From contig CALDJX010000135.1 of assembly GCA_937899075.1 (NCBI GenBank), forward strand, positions 1 to 59,316: a stretch of DNA of 59,316 bases, written 5' to 3'. How positions within the stretch are numbered: position 1 is the stretch's first letter; the number at the start of each line of letters is the position of its first letter. A program made the translations under genes and the position numbers. Positions 1-8,273 of this stretch are shown here, in pieces. The notes below the pieces were generated by a model. That model ran no database searches, had not been told where the DNA came from, and worked only from the letters and a program-made list of their open reading frames with translations. This DNA is from an uncultured Planctomyces sp. (lineage in GTDB: Bacteria > Planctomycetota > Planctomycetia > Planctomycetales > Planctomycetaceae).

Positions 1-642
1 CGATATCGTCATGCGGGAGTGTCTCATCCAGACAAAAGTCCTGCCATTCCCTCTGCCGCCGTTGCGGTCGACAGACCCGAGCATCCGATTTCGAAGGTGT
101 TGTACTCATGCCAGCCCTTTTAGCGCCACTCTGCACAGACATCCAGGACAGGCTGTAATAAATTCACAACCTCGGAGCGAAAGGCGACACTTAAAGATCG
201 CCCAATGCTAAACGGGTTCGTTCGGCCGTGTTGAACGAACCCGTGACGACGGAGATCGACTTCACGCCAACATTGTCAAACAGTAACGCCGAACTTCCGG
301 GCGGATTAGGCGGTTCGCCGAGCGATCGCAGCCAGCTGAAGGTGCCAGTCGGCGTCAGCGCTCACCCGAACCGGCTCACCCGAACCGGCTCGCCCCGTTC
401 GGCAAGCAGCCCGGAGTCCAACAGCGATGGGTTGCCGCAGACCCTGCGGCCAGCGACTTCGGGACAGTTTGTCAGTCGCAGTTTGTCGTAAGAGTGATCA
501 CTTTGAATCGGGCGGGTCCATTGTTTCAGGGATCGATCTCTCTCTAACATGGTGGGTTAAGAAATCCTGCCTGATGGTCGTGTCTTCAAAGACCGTTCCC
601 TCCCCCGAAAATACACCCTCAACGAACAACGAGGAGAACTCT
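1..642. other. Leading region with no confident gene
   Basis: I see no convincing gene here. The short open frames lack family resemblance, ribosome binding sites and plausible composition. A perfect 12-bp inverted repeat lies at 212-223/233-244, and a 14-nt unit (ctcacccgaaccgg) is tandemly duplicated at 361-388. The last part probably holds the promoter and leader of the DUF1080 gene, whose GAGGAG ribosome binding site is at 631-636. A minus-strand gene leaving the left edge cannot be excluded. Confidence 0.5.
212..244. repeat. Perfect inverted repeat (12-bp stem, 9-nt loop)
   Basis: The arms acgggttcgttc (212-223) and gaacgaacccgt (233-244) are exact reverse complements around a 9-nt loop. 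No T-tract follows on the plus strand. On the minus strand the stem is followed by TTTAGCA, so a weak minus-strand terminator is possible. A protein operator is the alternative. No flanking gene decides between them. Confidence 0.5.
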
Positions 643-1395
643 ATGCTCCGTACTCTGCGAATCGCTTTGCTGTCCGTGATGACCGCCGCCGTTGTGCTTC
701 CGATTGTGAATTCCTCAACCGCCGGCGCTGCCGATGACAAATGGGAATCGCTCTTCGACGGGAAGACTCTTAAGAACTGGGACGGCAACCCCGCGTTCTG
801 GAGTGTCAAAGATGGAGCCATCACCGGGCAGACGACCAAAGAAAATCCGACGAAGGGCAATACCTTCATTATCTGGCGCGGCGGAGAGGTCGGAGACTTC
901 GAGCTGAAACTGCAGTACAAGATCGTCGGCGGCAACTCGGGCATTCAGTACCGCAGTTTTGAAGTTGAGGACAACAAGTGGGTTGTCGGTGGCTATCAGG
1001 GCGACTTCGAAGCCGGCAAGACTTACTCGGGAATCCTCTACGGCGAACGGTTCCGCGGCATCCTGGCGAATCGCGGCCAGAAGACTGTCATTGGCGAAAA
1101 CGGCAAGCCGACAGTTGTTGGCTCGGTGGGCGAGTCGGCTGAGATTCAGTCGAAGATCAAGAACGAAGACTGGAACGACTATCACATCGTCGCGAAGGGC
1201 AACCACTTCAAACACTTCATCAACGGCACGGCAACGATCGAATGCACCGATGAAGATGACGCAGCTCGTGCGAGCGGAATTCTCGCTTTGCAGCTTCACG
1301 CTGGTCCGCCGATGGTTGTCCAATTTCGCAAGATCATGATTCAGCGAACCGGTGACAGAAAGTCGGCTGCCGCGACTGTAAAAAAAAAAGACTGA
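643..1395 (+). CDS. Secreted DUF1080 (3-keto-disaccharide hydrolase-like) protein
   Basis: This 250-aa protein starts with a signal peptide (about residues 1-30, cut near STAGA/ADDKW). One DUF1080 domain follows, a concanavalin-like lectin/glucanase fold, with the typical opening WESLFDGKTLKNWDG and a core containing IQYRSFEV. DUF1080 proteins are abundant in planctomycetes and some act on 3-keto-glycosides; export to the periplasm or surface is expected. The ATG at 643 is chosen because GAGGAG lies 6 nt upstream and the signal peptide begins there, although the frame is open further upstream. The gene ends in a run of ten A residues encoding VKKKD-stop. The next frame downstream continues open from this run, so this may be the N-terminal part of a longer fusion protein (see the A10 site). 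Confidence 0.88.
   Translation: MLRTLRIALLSVMTAAVVLPIVNSSTAGAADDKWESLFDGKTLKNWDGNPAFWSVKDGAITGQTTKENPTKGNTFIIWRGGEVGDFELKLQYKIVGGNSGIQYRSFEVEDNKWVVGGYQGDFEAGKTYSGILYGERFRGILANRGQKTVIGENGKPTVVGSVGESAEIQSKIKNEDWNDYHIVAKGNHFKHFINGTATIECTDEDDAARASGILALQLHAGPPMVVQFRKIMIQRTGDRKSAAATVKKKD
1380..1389 (+). other. A10 homopolymer: candidate slippage or frameshift site
   Basis: Ten consecutive A residues end the DUF1080 reading frame, with the stop TGA at 1393. In the -1 frame there is no stop from this run to the end of the ThuA/cytochrome gene at 6041. A run of AAA codons preceded by A is a known slippery context for ribosomes, and runs of about this length also cause transcriptional slippage. One extra A, in the transcript or in the true genome, would give a single 1799-aa protein from 643 to 6041. 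A homopolymer length error in the assembly gives the same picture. Confidence 0.55.
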
Positions 1396-1420
1396 CGGCA
1401 ACGACTGAAGCTTCCACTCA

Positions 1421-1513
1421 TTCCAAGGCTCCGCGTGGGAATGCCGCAACGGACGCCCCGCGTCCAGGAACGCAGAGCGTTCAAGATTCCGTCCCCACGC
1501 TGAGCGTAGGAAC
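1421..1513. repeat. Series of four small hairpins (dispersed-repeat-like)
   Basis: Four short inverted repeats follow each other: 1421-1441 (ttcca...tgggaa), 1451-1465 (ggacg...cgtcc), 1469-1481 (aacgc-aga-gcgtt) and 1491-1513 (ccacgc-tga-gcgtagg, imperfect). The sequence style, with phrases such as cacgctgagcgt and ggctccgcgtgggaatg, resembles intergenic repeats I associate with planctomycete genomes. It lies between the DUF1080 stop and the ThuA coding region, yet the -1 frame passes through it without a stop. It could be a structural stimulator of frameshifting, or simply an inserted repeat. Confidence 0.55.
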
Positions 1514-1589
1514 GAGGAACGAACCAGAAGGCGTCAAAGAAACCGTTCTGATCAACGCCGCACCGACTCGCCCGAAGCGAGTCGCGTTT

Positions 1590-4500
1590 GTGGCGGGGGT
1601 TCGAAGCCACGGTTACGGAGCGCACGAGCACAAGGCCGGCAGCATTCTGCTGGCTCGGTCGCTCGAAAAGGCGATGCCGGATTTTGTCACGGCGGTGTAC
1701 ACGGACGGCTGGCCGAAGGATCCGAACGCACTCGACGGTTTTGACTGCATCGTCATGTACTGCGACGGCGGTGGTCGTCACATGGTGAATCCGCATCTCG
1801 CTCAGGTCGATGCGTACGCGAGGGCGGGGGTCGGGATCGTTGCTCTTCACTACGGCGTGGAAGTTGAAGCTGATCCTTCGGGTAAGAAGTTTCTCGACTG
1901 GATGGGTGGCTACTTCGAAGCAAACTGGTCAGTGAATCCTCACTGGACGGCAAACTACACAAAGTTTCCAAAGCACCCGACCACGCGTGGCGTGAAGCCG
2001 TTTTCGGTCAACGACGAGTGGTACTACCACATGCGGTTTCGCCCGGAGATGAAGGGCGTGACGCCGATTCTCACCGACATGCCCCCGGCCAGCACTCTGG
2101 TTCGGGAAGACGGTTCGCTGGCTCGTCCGGAGAACGCTCACAACAACAACCCGCACGTCCGGGAAGCGGTGCTGGTTCGCAAAGAGCCGCAGCACATGGC
2201 CTGGGCGTCTGAGAATGAAAGCGGAAGTCGCGGCTTCGGCTTTACCGGCGGCCACAATCACGCGAACTGGGGCAACCCGAATTTTCGCAAGGTCGTGCTG
2301 AATGCGATCGTGTGGTGCTCGAAGGGTGACGTGCCCGAAGGCGGAGTGAACTCGCCGGAAGTGACGCTCGACGATCTGAATGCGAATCAGGACTTTGATC
2401 CGAAACCAAACTTCGATTTCGACGCACTTCAAAAACAGCTCGATGCCTGGAACGGTCGCGCGTCGTTGTCGCTGGCTCCAGCCGCTGCTCCGAAACTGGA
2501 ACCCAAAGCTGCTGACGCGCCGCAGGTGGCGGGTGACGGCAAGCTCTTTCAGAGCGCTGTGATTTCAAAGGCGACCAAAGGGCACTCGGTTGAGATCAAC
2601 GTCGAACTGAAAGGCGCGAAGACTGTGTGGCTCGTCGCGACCGACGGCGGCGACGGATTCGGTTGCGACTGGGCGGACTGGGTGAATCCTCGCTTCGTCG
2701 GCGAGGACGGCGAGAAGAGTCTCACCGAGCTGAAGTGGAAGTCGGCTTCGACGGGCTTCGGTCAGGTTCACGTGAACAAGAACTCCGGCGGGCAGGCTCC
2801 GCGCGTTGATGGCAAGCCGGTTGAGAAGTGCATCGGAGTTCACGCGAATTCGCTGCTCGAGTTCGACGTGCCGGCTGGTGTGACTCACTTCAAAGCGACC
2901 GGCGGGCTCGACAACGGCGGGACCGACCAGCCGTGCGGCTCGACCGTGACGTTCGCCGTTTACTCGAAGCGACCGGCTGGCGACGTCGGCGCTCCGGCAA
3001 GTGGCAGCGAAAGTCGCGATGCGAAAGACGCGCTCAGTCAGCTCGACATTGCGGAAGGACTCGAAGCGACGCTGTTCGCTTCCGAAGCTGCTGACCCGGC
3101 AGTGTTGAGCATTTCGGCGATCGATATCGATCACAAAGGCCGCGTGTGGGTTTGCGAAGTCGTCAACTATCGACACCGCAAAGGCGAGCGTCCCGAAGGC
3201 GACCGAATCCTCGTGCTGGAAGACACCGATGCGGACGGCGTTGCCGACAAGCAGACCGTGTTCTATCAGGGCAACGAGGTCGATACGGCTCACGGCATCT
3301 GCGTGCTCGGCAAGCGGGTGATCGTTTCCGCCGGCGACAAAGTCATGAATTTCTGGGACGACAACGGCGACTCGAAGGCCGATCGTCACGACATCATGTT
3401 TCAGGGCATCAGCGGCACGCAGCACGATCACGGCATTCACGCGTTCTCGTTCGGGCCGGACGGCAAGCTGTACTTCAACTTCGGCAACAGCGGGAATCAG
3501 ATTCTTGATAAGGACGGCAAGCAGGTTATCGACGTTGCCGGAAATCCGATCGTCGCAAACCGCAAGCCGTATCAGGAAGGCATGGCGTTCCGGTGTGATC
3601 TCGACGGTAGCCACGTTGAAACGCTCGGCTGGAATTTTCGAAACAACTGGGAGCTGTGTGTCGACAGCTTCGGCTCGATCTGGCAGAGCGATAACGACGA
3701 CGACGGTAACCGCGGAGTCCGCATCAACTACGTGATGGAGTACGGCAACTACGGATACAAAGACGAGTTCACCGGAGCCGGCTGGCGCGACGACCGGACC
3801 AACATCGAGTCCGAAATTCCACTGCGTCACTGGCACCTGAACGATCCGGGCGTCGTCCCGAATCTGCTGCAAACTGGAGCCGGTGCTCCGACAGGCATCT
3901 GCCTTTACGAAGGCGATTTGCTGCCGGAAGTGTTTCGCGGTCAGATCATTCACTGCGATGCCGGGCCGAACGTTGTTCGCGCTTATCCGGTGCGGAATGA
4001 CGGAGCTGGCTACTCGGCATGGACTCAGGATTTGCTCGTTGGAACGCGTGACAAATGGTTCCGACCGTCGGACGTTGTGGTCGCTCCGGACGGCTCGCTG
4101 ATCATTTCCGACTGGTACGACCCGGGCGTCGGCGGGCACCGCATGGGCGACGCCGAGAAGGGGCGGCTGTTCCGAGTCGCTCCGCCGAACTCGCCGTACA
4201 AAGCTCCGGCTTACGATTTCAGTTCGATCGACGGCGCGATCGTCGCGCTGCAGAGCCCGAATCTGGAAGCTCGGTATCTCGCCTGGACGAAGCTGCACGC
4301 CGAGGGCGAGAAGGCCGTGCCGGCTCTGACGAAACTGTTCAACGAGAGCACCAATCCGCGACTGCGGGCGCGGGCGTTGTGGCTGCTCGGCAAGAGGCAC
4401 GAAAACGGCTGGAAGGCCGTCGCGCCAGCGATCAAAGACAATGATCCGAACATCCGGATTCTCGGCTTAAGACTGGCTCGACAGATTTACCGTCCCGCCC

Positions 4501-6041
4501 CGGGCAGTCTGAATACCGCTGCAATGCTTGCTAATATCGGCCACCTGGTGAAGGACCCGAGTCCTCAAGTGCGTCGCGAATGTGCAATCGCTCTGCACGA
4601 GTTTCGTGAATCCGGCGACCCATCCGAAACACATCACATCGGCGGCAAGGCTCGACTCTGGGCGCAACTCGCACTCCAGCACGATGGCAAGGATCGCTGG
4701 TATCTGGAAGCGTTGGGCATTGGAGCGGGAAGTGATTGGGATGCCTGTCTGAATGCAGCATTCGCTCTGTTGATGGACTCAAGGACGCCGCAGATTTCTG
4801 ATGAAGTCGCCGATGACATTATTTGGCGATCACGGTCGTCACAGACTCCGAAACTGCTGGCTGACGGAATCGAAGTGGGGCGAACATCAAACGAGAATCT
4901 GCCGCGCACGATGCGAGCGTTCGATTTTCTTTCGGGACCAGAAAAGGACGAGGCTTTGTTTAGTCTCGCCTTCGGCTACGACGGCAAGGGAGATAAGGAG
5001 CGAGCGAACTTCGTCAATTCAGAAGCCATCAAGCGACTAGGCAGCGGAGTCAAAAGCAGGGACGGAGCACTCGCAGCGATCAACAAGATGCTTGACCGAT
5101 TTGCCGGAACATCGCAGTTCGTGTCGCTCGTTGCAAAGTTCGATATGGCTGATCGATATCCCGCACTCATTGAGTTGGCGATTGCTCACCCGAGTGACCA
5201 GCTTGGCGTCGATGCGGTTAACGCGTTGATCGCGAAGAAGCAGTGGGATGTGATTTCAGAAGTGCTCAACAGTGGCGACGAGAAAACGTCGCTCGCGATG
5301 GTTCGTGCCCTGGCCGTTTCTGAGAACGGCGGAGCAGTCGGTCTGCTGATGCCGATCGTCAAGAATGCGGACAAGCCGGCGGAGCTGCGTCGACAGTCGA
5401 CGCAGGCAGTCGGAGCGTCACGGTACGGTGCTCAGACGCTGATCACGATGGCGGGTAAGAACGAGATTGATACTCAATTGATCCCGGCTGTCGCGGCGAG
5501 TCTGCATGCGTCGTCGATCAAGGAGATTCGCAACGAAGCTCAGAAGCTGTTTCCCTTACCGCCCAGCAAAGATGCAAAGCCTCTGCCGCCAATCAGCGAA
5601 TTGATTGCTCGCAAGGGCGACGTCGCTCGCGGCAAAGCCATCTTTGAAACGACCGGCACCTGCGCGAAATGTCACATCGTCAACAAGCAGGGCAAAGACG
5701 TCGGTCCGGACCTGTCGGAGATCGGCAGCAAACTGAGCCGCACGGCGTTCTTCGAATCAATCCTCTTCCCCAGCGCCGGCATCGCGCATAACTACGAGAT
5801 GTATTCCGCCGTCCTGAACGACGGAAACGTGGTCGCCGGCCTGTTGATCAGCAAGACAGACCAGGCAGTGACCATCAGGAATAAGGAAGGCATCAACCGG
5901 ACGATTCCGACCGGTGACGTCGATCAAATCGTCAAGCAGAAGATCTCAATCATGCCTGCGGACCTGCAGAAACTGCTCAGCGAGCAGGATCTGGTGGACG
6001 TCGTCGAGTATCTGACGACTCTAAAAAAAGCGAAGAAGTAG
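1590..6041 (+). CDS. ThuA - NPCBM - PVC propeller - HEAT - cytochrome c multidomain protein
   Basis: This very large protein is at least 1483 aa from the GTG at 1590. Domains in order: ThuA-like trehalose-utilisation domain (about 1-250), NPCBM-like carbohydrate-binding module (about 320-460), PVC-type membrane-bound dehydrogenase/propeller domain (about 485-865), HEAT-like repeats (about 880-1325), and a C-terminal cytochrome c domain with CAKCH at 1358-1362. The family is typical of planctomycetes and is thought to join sugar oxidation to electron transfer outside the cytoplasm. The start is a problem. GTG 1590 falls inside the first ThuA beta strand (the conserved phrase RPKRVAFVAGVRSHGYG begins upstream), there is no signal peptide, and the frame is open back to the A10 run without any ATG, GTG or TTG. 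Fusion to the preceding DUF1080 protein is therefore likely. Confidence 0.9.
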   Translation: MAGVRSHGYGAHEHKAGSILLARSLEKAMPDFVTAVYTDGWPKDPNALDGFDCIVMYCDGGGRHMVNPHLAQVDAYARAGVGIVALHYGVEVEADPSGKKFLDWMGGYFEANWSVNPHWTANYTKFPKHPTTRGVKPFSVNDEWYYHMRFRPEMKGVTPILTDMPPASTLVREDGSLARPENAHNNNPHVREAVLVRKEPQHMAWASENESGSRGFGFTGGHNHANWGNPNFRKVVLNAIVWCSKGDVPEGGVNSPEVTLDDLNANQDFDPKPNFDFDALQKQLDAWNGRASLSLAPAAAPKLEPKAADAPQVAGDGKLFQSAVISKATKGHSVEINVELKGAKTVWLVATDGGDGFGCDWADWVNPRFVGEDGEKSLTELKWKSASTGFGQVHVNKNSGGQAPRVDGKPVEKCIGVHANSLLEFDVPAGVTHFKATGGLDNGGTDQPCGSTVTFAVYSKRPAGDVGAPASGSESRDAKDALSQLDIAEGLEATLFASEAADPAVLSISAIDIDHKGRVWVCEVVNYRHRKGERPEGDRILVLEDTDADGVADKQTVFYQGNEVDTAHGICVLGKRVIVSAGDKVMNFWDDNGDSKADRHDIMFQGISGTQHDHGIHAFSFGPDGKLYFNFGNSGNQILDKDGKQVIDVAGNPIVANRKPYQEGMAFRCDLDGSHVETLGWNFRNNWELCVDSFGSIWQSDNDDDGNRGVRINYVMEYGNYGYKDEFTGAGWRDDRTNIESEIPLRHWHLNDPGVVPNLLQTGAGAPTGICLYEGDLLPEVFRGQIIHCDAGPNVVRAYPVRNDGAGYSAWTQDLLVGTRDKWFRPSDVVVAPDGSLIISDWYDPGVGGHRMGDAEKGRLFRVAPPNSPYKAPAYDFSSIDGAIVALQSPNLEARYLAWTKLHAEGEKAVPALTKLFNESTNPRLRARALWLLGKRHENGWKAVAPAIKDNDPNIRILGLRLARQIYRPAPGSLNTAAMLANIGHLVKDPSPQVRRECAIALHEFRESGDPSETHHIGGKARLWAQLALQHDGKDRWYLEALGIGAGSDWDACLNAAFALLMDSRTPQISDEVADDIIWRSRSSQTPKLLADGIEVGRTSNENLPRTMRAFDFLSGPEKDEALFSLAFGYDGKGDKERANFVNSEAIKRLGSGVKSRDGALAAINKMLDRFAGTSQFVSLVAKFDMADRYPALIELAIAHPSDQLGVDAVNALIAKKQWDVISEVLNSGDEKTSLAMVRALAVSENGGAVGLLMPIVKNADKPAELRRQSTQAVGASRYGAQTLITMAGKNEIDTQLIPAVAASLHASSIKEIRNEAQKLFPLPPSKDAKPLPPISELIARKGDVARGKAIFETTGTCAKCHIVNKQGKDVGPDLSEIGSKLSRTAFFESILFPSAGIAHNYEMYSAVLNDGNVVAGLLISKTDQAVTIRNKEGINRTIPTGDVDQIVKQKISIMPADLQKLLSEQDLVDVVEYLTTLKKAKK

Positions 6042-6127
6042 GTTGTTATGGACACCTGAACGTGTGCCGCGTGAATTGCCCGCGAGAGGAGCGAACAATT
6101 CATTCTCTGGAAAGAAGGGAGCCTGAC

Positions 6128-6373
6128 ATGGTCAACTCAAGTGAGCAAAATATTTTCGATGCGGCGATGGAACTTCCCGAACAACAGCGTGCCGAATTGG
6201 CTGAGCGGCTGTGGGAAAGTCTGGACGGCGGCTCGCAGGCGCAGATCGCTGATGCATGGGCAGTCGAGTTACGTCGGCGCTGGGACGCGGTGGAAAGTGG
6301 AGATGCCCAGCTTACTGATGGGGCATCGGCGATGTCCGAAATGCGACGCAAATACGGCGTTGACAAGGCATGA
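6128..6373 (+). CDS. Addiction-module antitoxin, ParD-like (putative addiction module component family)
   Basis: This 81-aa protein has the family pattern AAMELPEQQRAELAERLWESL followed by an acidic segment and a C-terminal tail, as in the short 'addiction module component' antitoxins. These proteins neutralise a ParE/RelE-fold toxin and usually repress their own promoter. The ATG at 6128 is preceded by GAAGGGAG, a good ribosome binding site; the frame is open further upstream but without family similarity. The stop overlaps the toxin start (ATGA at 6370-6373), which indicates translational coupling. Confidence 0.82.
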   Translation: MVNSSEQNIFDAAMELPEQQRAELAERLWESLDGGSQAQIADAWAVELRRRWDAVESGDAQLTDGASAMSEMRRKYGVDKA

Positions 6374-6660
6374 GTTATCAGTTCCTTGCTGAGGCTCTGG
6401 CAGAATTTGACAACGCCGCAGCCTGGTACGAACGGCAACGTCCGGGCTTGGGATCTGAATTCGTCCAGGCTGTCGATTCCGCCATTGGTCGGTTGGTTGC
6501 ACACCCCGAAAGCTGGCCGACCATTGATACCCGATTTCGTCGCTGCCCCGTGGCGGTTTTTCCGTACGATGTCGTCTTCGGCGTTCGCAACGAAGGCGTC
6601 CTGATTTTCGCAATCGCACACCATCATCGGAAACCGGACTACTGGCTGTCGAGAGAGTAG
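6370..6660 (+). CDS. ParE/RelE-superfamily toxin
   Basis: This 96-aa protein resembles ParE-type toxins. It has an N-terminal helix pair (ALAEFDNAAAWYERQRPGLG, then FVQAVDSAIGRLVAHP), a central RFRRCPVAVFPYDVVFGV strand region and a C-terminal IFAIAHHHRKPDYWLSR segment. Family members inhibit gyrase or cleave mRNA on ribosomes; which applies here cannot be read from sequence. It overlaps the antitoxin gene by 4 nt. Length and motifs are intact, so the module looks functional. Confidence 0.85.
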   Translation: MSYQFLAEALAEFDNAAAWYERQRPGLGSEFVQAVDSAIGRLVAHPESWPTIDTRFRRCPVAVFPYDVVFGVRNEGVLIFAIAHHHRKPDYWLSRE

Positions 6661-6664
6661 CAAG

Positions 6665-7357
6665 ATGCCTCGGACCCTGGCCATCGGCGACATTCACGGA
6701 CATTTGGATGCCCTGGAGACACTTGCTGAATTCGTGTCTCTCAGAAGTGACGACACTCTCGTTACGGTCGGTGACTACGTCGATCGTGGGCCGGACAGTG
6801 CCGGGGTGATCGAGTGGTTGATTCGGGAGTTTGACGAAGGTCAGCTTGTTCCGCTGCGAGGCAATCATGACATCATGATGCTCGACTCGCTGGACGTTGG
6901 GGACTGGGAAGGTGACTGGAAGTCGTTTGGCGGCGACAAGACTTTGAAGTCGTACCGGCGTCTGGGGTTCGATCCGAAAAAGGATGGTCTTCCCGAGCGG
7001 CATCGTCGTTTCCTTGATTCTGACTGCCAGAAAATCCACGTCACCGATCACCACTTTTTTGTGCACGCCAACGCTCATTACGACATGCCGTTTGATGATC
7101 AGCCGGACTCGCAGGTTTACTGGGAGAAGTGGTTCGATCCGCCACCGCATGTGTCGGGCAAGACGATGGTTTGTGGTCACACGGCTCAAAAGAATGGCTG
7201 GCCGCTGACGATCGGCCATGCCATTTGCATCGACACCTGGGTCTACGGAAAAACGGGATGGCTGACGTGCCTGGATGTTGAATCCGGTGAAGTCTGGCAG
7301 GCTCGCGAGAGCGGCGAGACTCGCAGTGGGTGGCTCGACCAGGAACCAGACGATTAG
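6665..7357 (+). CDS. PPP-type metallophosphoesterase (serine/threonine phosphatase-like)
   Basis: This 230-aa protein has the full set of calcineurin-like metal-binding motifs: GDIHG (8-12), GDYVDRG (36-42), GNHD (66-69), the later histidine in FVHANAHYD, and CGHT. These bind two metal ions and point to a protein phosphatase or diadenosine-polyphosphate hydrolase of the PPP/ApaH-like group. There is no signal peptide, so it acts in the cytoplasm. It starts 4 nt after the toxin stop and is probably co-transcribed with the toxin-antitoxin pair, though a functional link is not evident. Confidence 0.9.
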   Translation: MPRTLAIGDIHGHLDALETLAEFVSLRSDDTLVTVGDYVDRGPDSAGVIEWLIREFDEGQLVPLRGNHDIMMLDSLDVGDWEGDWKSFGGDKTLKSYRRLGFDPKKDGLPERHRRFLDSDCQKIHVTDHHFFVHANAHYDMPFDDQPDSQVYWEKWFDPPPHVSGKTMVCGHTAQKNGWPLTIGHAICIDTWVYGKTGWLTCLDVESGEVWQARESGETRSGWLDQEPDD

Positions 7358-7440
7358 GCTCGTCGAATTGTCGGTAAAGGCGGTCGTAAATTCGAAACTT
7401 GCTGTCGGCGGATTTTCAGTTCAGACACAGGAGCATTGAC

Positions 7441-8235
7441 GTGGATCTTTCCGGAAAGACGGCATTGGTGACGGGGGCCGGGCAGGGGATCGGCAAGGGG
7501 TGTGCGTTGGAGTTGGCTCGGGCCGGAGCCGACATAGTCATCAACGATCGGCCTGGCAGCGATGTTCTGGCAACTACGGCGGATGAAATACGTCAAACGG
7601 GTCGGTCGTGCACGGCCATCGAAGCCGATGTATTCAGCCGAGCCGGTTGCGAAGAACTACTCGCGCAAGCCGTAGAAGCCGCCGGGCGAATCGACATTCT
7701 CGTGAGCAATCCGGCGTTCAGTCGCCGAGGGGCGTTCCTGGAATACGATCCGGAGCTCTTCGAAAAGACGATCGCCGGCACGCTGACGAGCGGGTTTCAC
7801 ATGAGCCAACTCGTCGCTCGGCAGATGGTCGCGCAGGGTGGCGGCGGAAAGATTGTGTTCATGTCGAGTGTTCAGGCAGGTCTGCCGACGGCCTTGTGCG
7901 GGCCTTACTCGGCGGCAAAGGCTGGGCTCAATCAGTTGATGATGTCGATCGCCGTCGAACTGGCTCCGCACCGGATTAACGTCAACGCGATCGAACCAGG
8001 CTGGATCGACACTCCGGGTGAGCATCGGACATTTTCGGACGAAGACATTGAAGCAGAAGGACGGAAACTTCCCTGGGGCCGTCTGGGGCTTCCGGAAGAT
8101 ATCGGCAAGGCCGCCGTGTTTCTTTGCTCGGACTCCGCCGACTACATCACCGGCTCGATTCTTCCCGTCGATGGTTGCTTCCGTTTCAAGCAAGGTTGTC
8201 TTGATCAACTGATTCCGTTGCGAGACGCGGACTGA
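7441..8235 (+). CDS. Short-chain dehydrogenase/reductase (SDR)
   Basis: This 264-aa classical SDR has the nucleotide-binding motif TGAGQGIG (11-18), a variant NxAG-like segment SNPAFS, and the catalytic set Ser142/143, Tyr156 and Lys160 (YSAAK). Its C-terminal IEPGWIDTPGE region is typical of the family. It would oxidise or reduce an alcohol/ketone substrate with NAD(P). The start is GTG at 7441, supported by AGGAG about 8 nt upstream; the frame upstream is open but unrelated to SDRs. The substrate is unknown. The following aspartoacylase-like gene is 38 nt away and probably in the same operon. Confidence 0.9.
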   Translation: MDLSGKTALVTGAGQGIGKGCALELARAGADIVINDRPGSDVLATTADEIRQTGRSCTAIEADVFSRAGCEELLAQAVEAAGRIDILVSNPAFSRRGAFLEYDPELFEKTIAGTLTSGFHMSQLVARQMVAQGGGGKIVFMSSVQAGLPTALCGPYSAAKAGLNQLMMSIAVELAPHRINVNAIEPGWIDTPGEHRTFSDEDIEAEGRKLPWGRLGLPEDIGKAAVFLCSDSADYITGSILPVDGCFRFKQGCLDQLIPLRDAD

Positions 8236-8273
8236 GGGCGTTGTTCAGTAATTCCTTAAAGGAAGACTCGGTG

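Noticed and set aside
427-642. Upstream extension of the DUF1080 frame
   Set aside because: The extension has no similarity and lies before a good ribosome binding site and signal peptide start at 643.
2565-4400. 611-codon open frame on the minus strand inside the ThuA/cytochrome gene
   Set aside because: Antisense shadow of a well-supported protein; Arg/Val/Asp-rich translation without domains.
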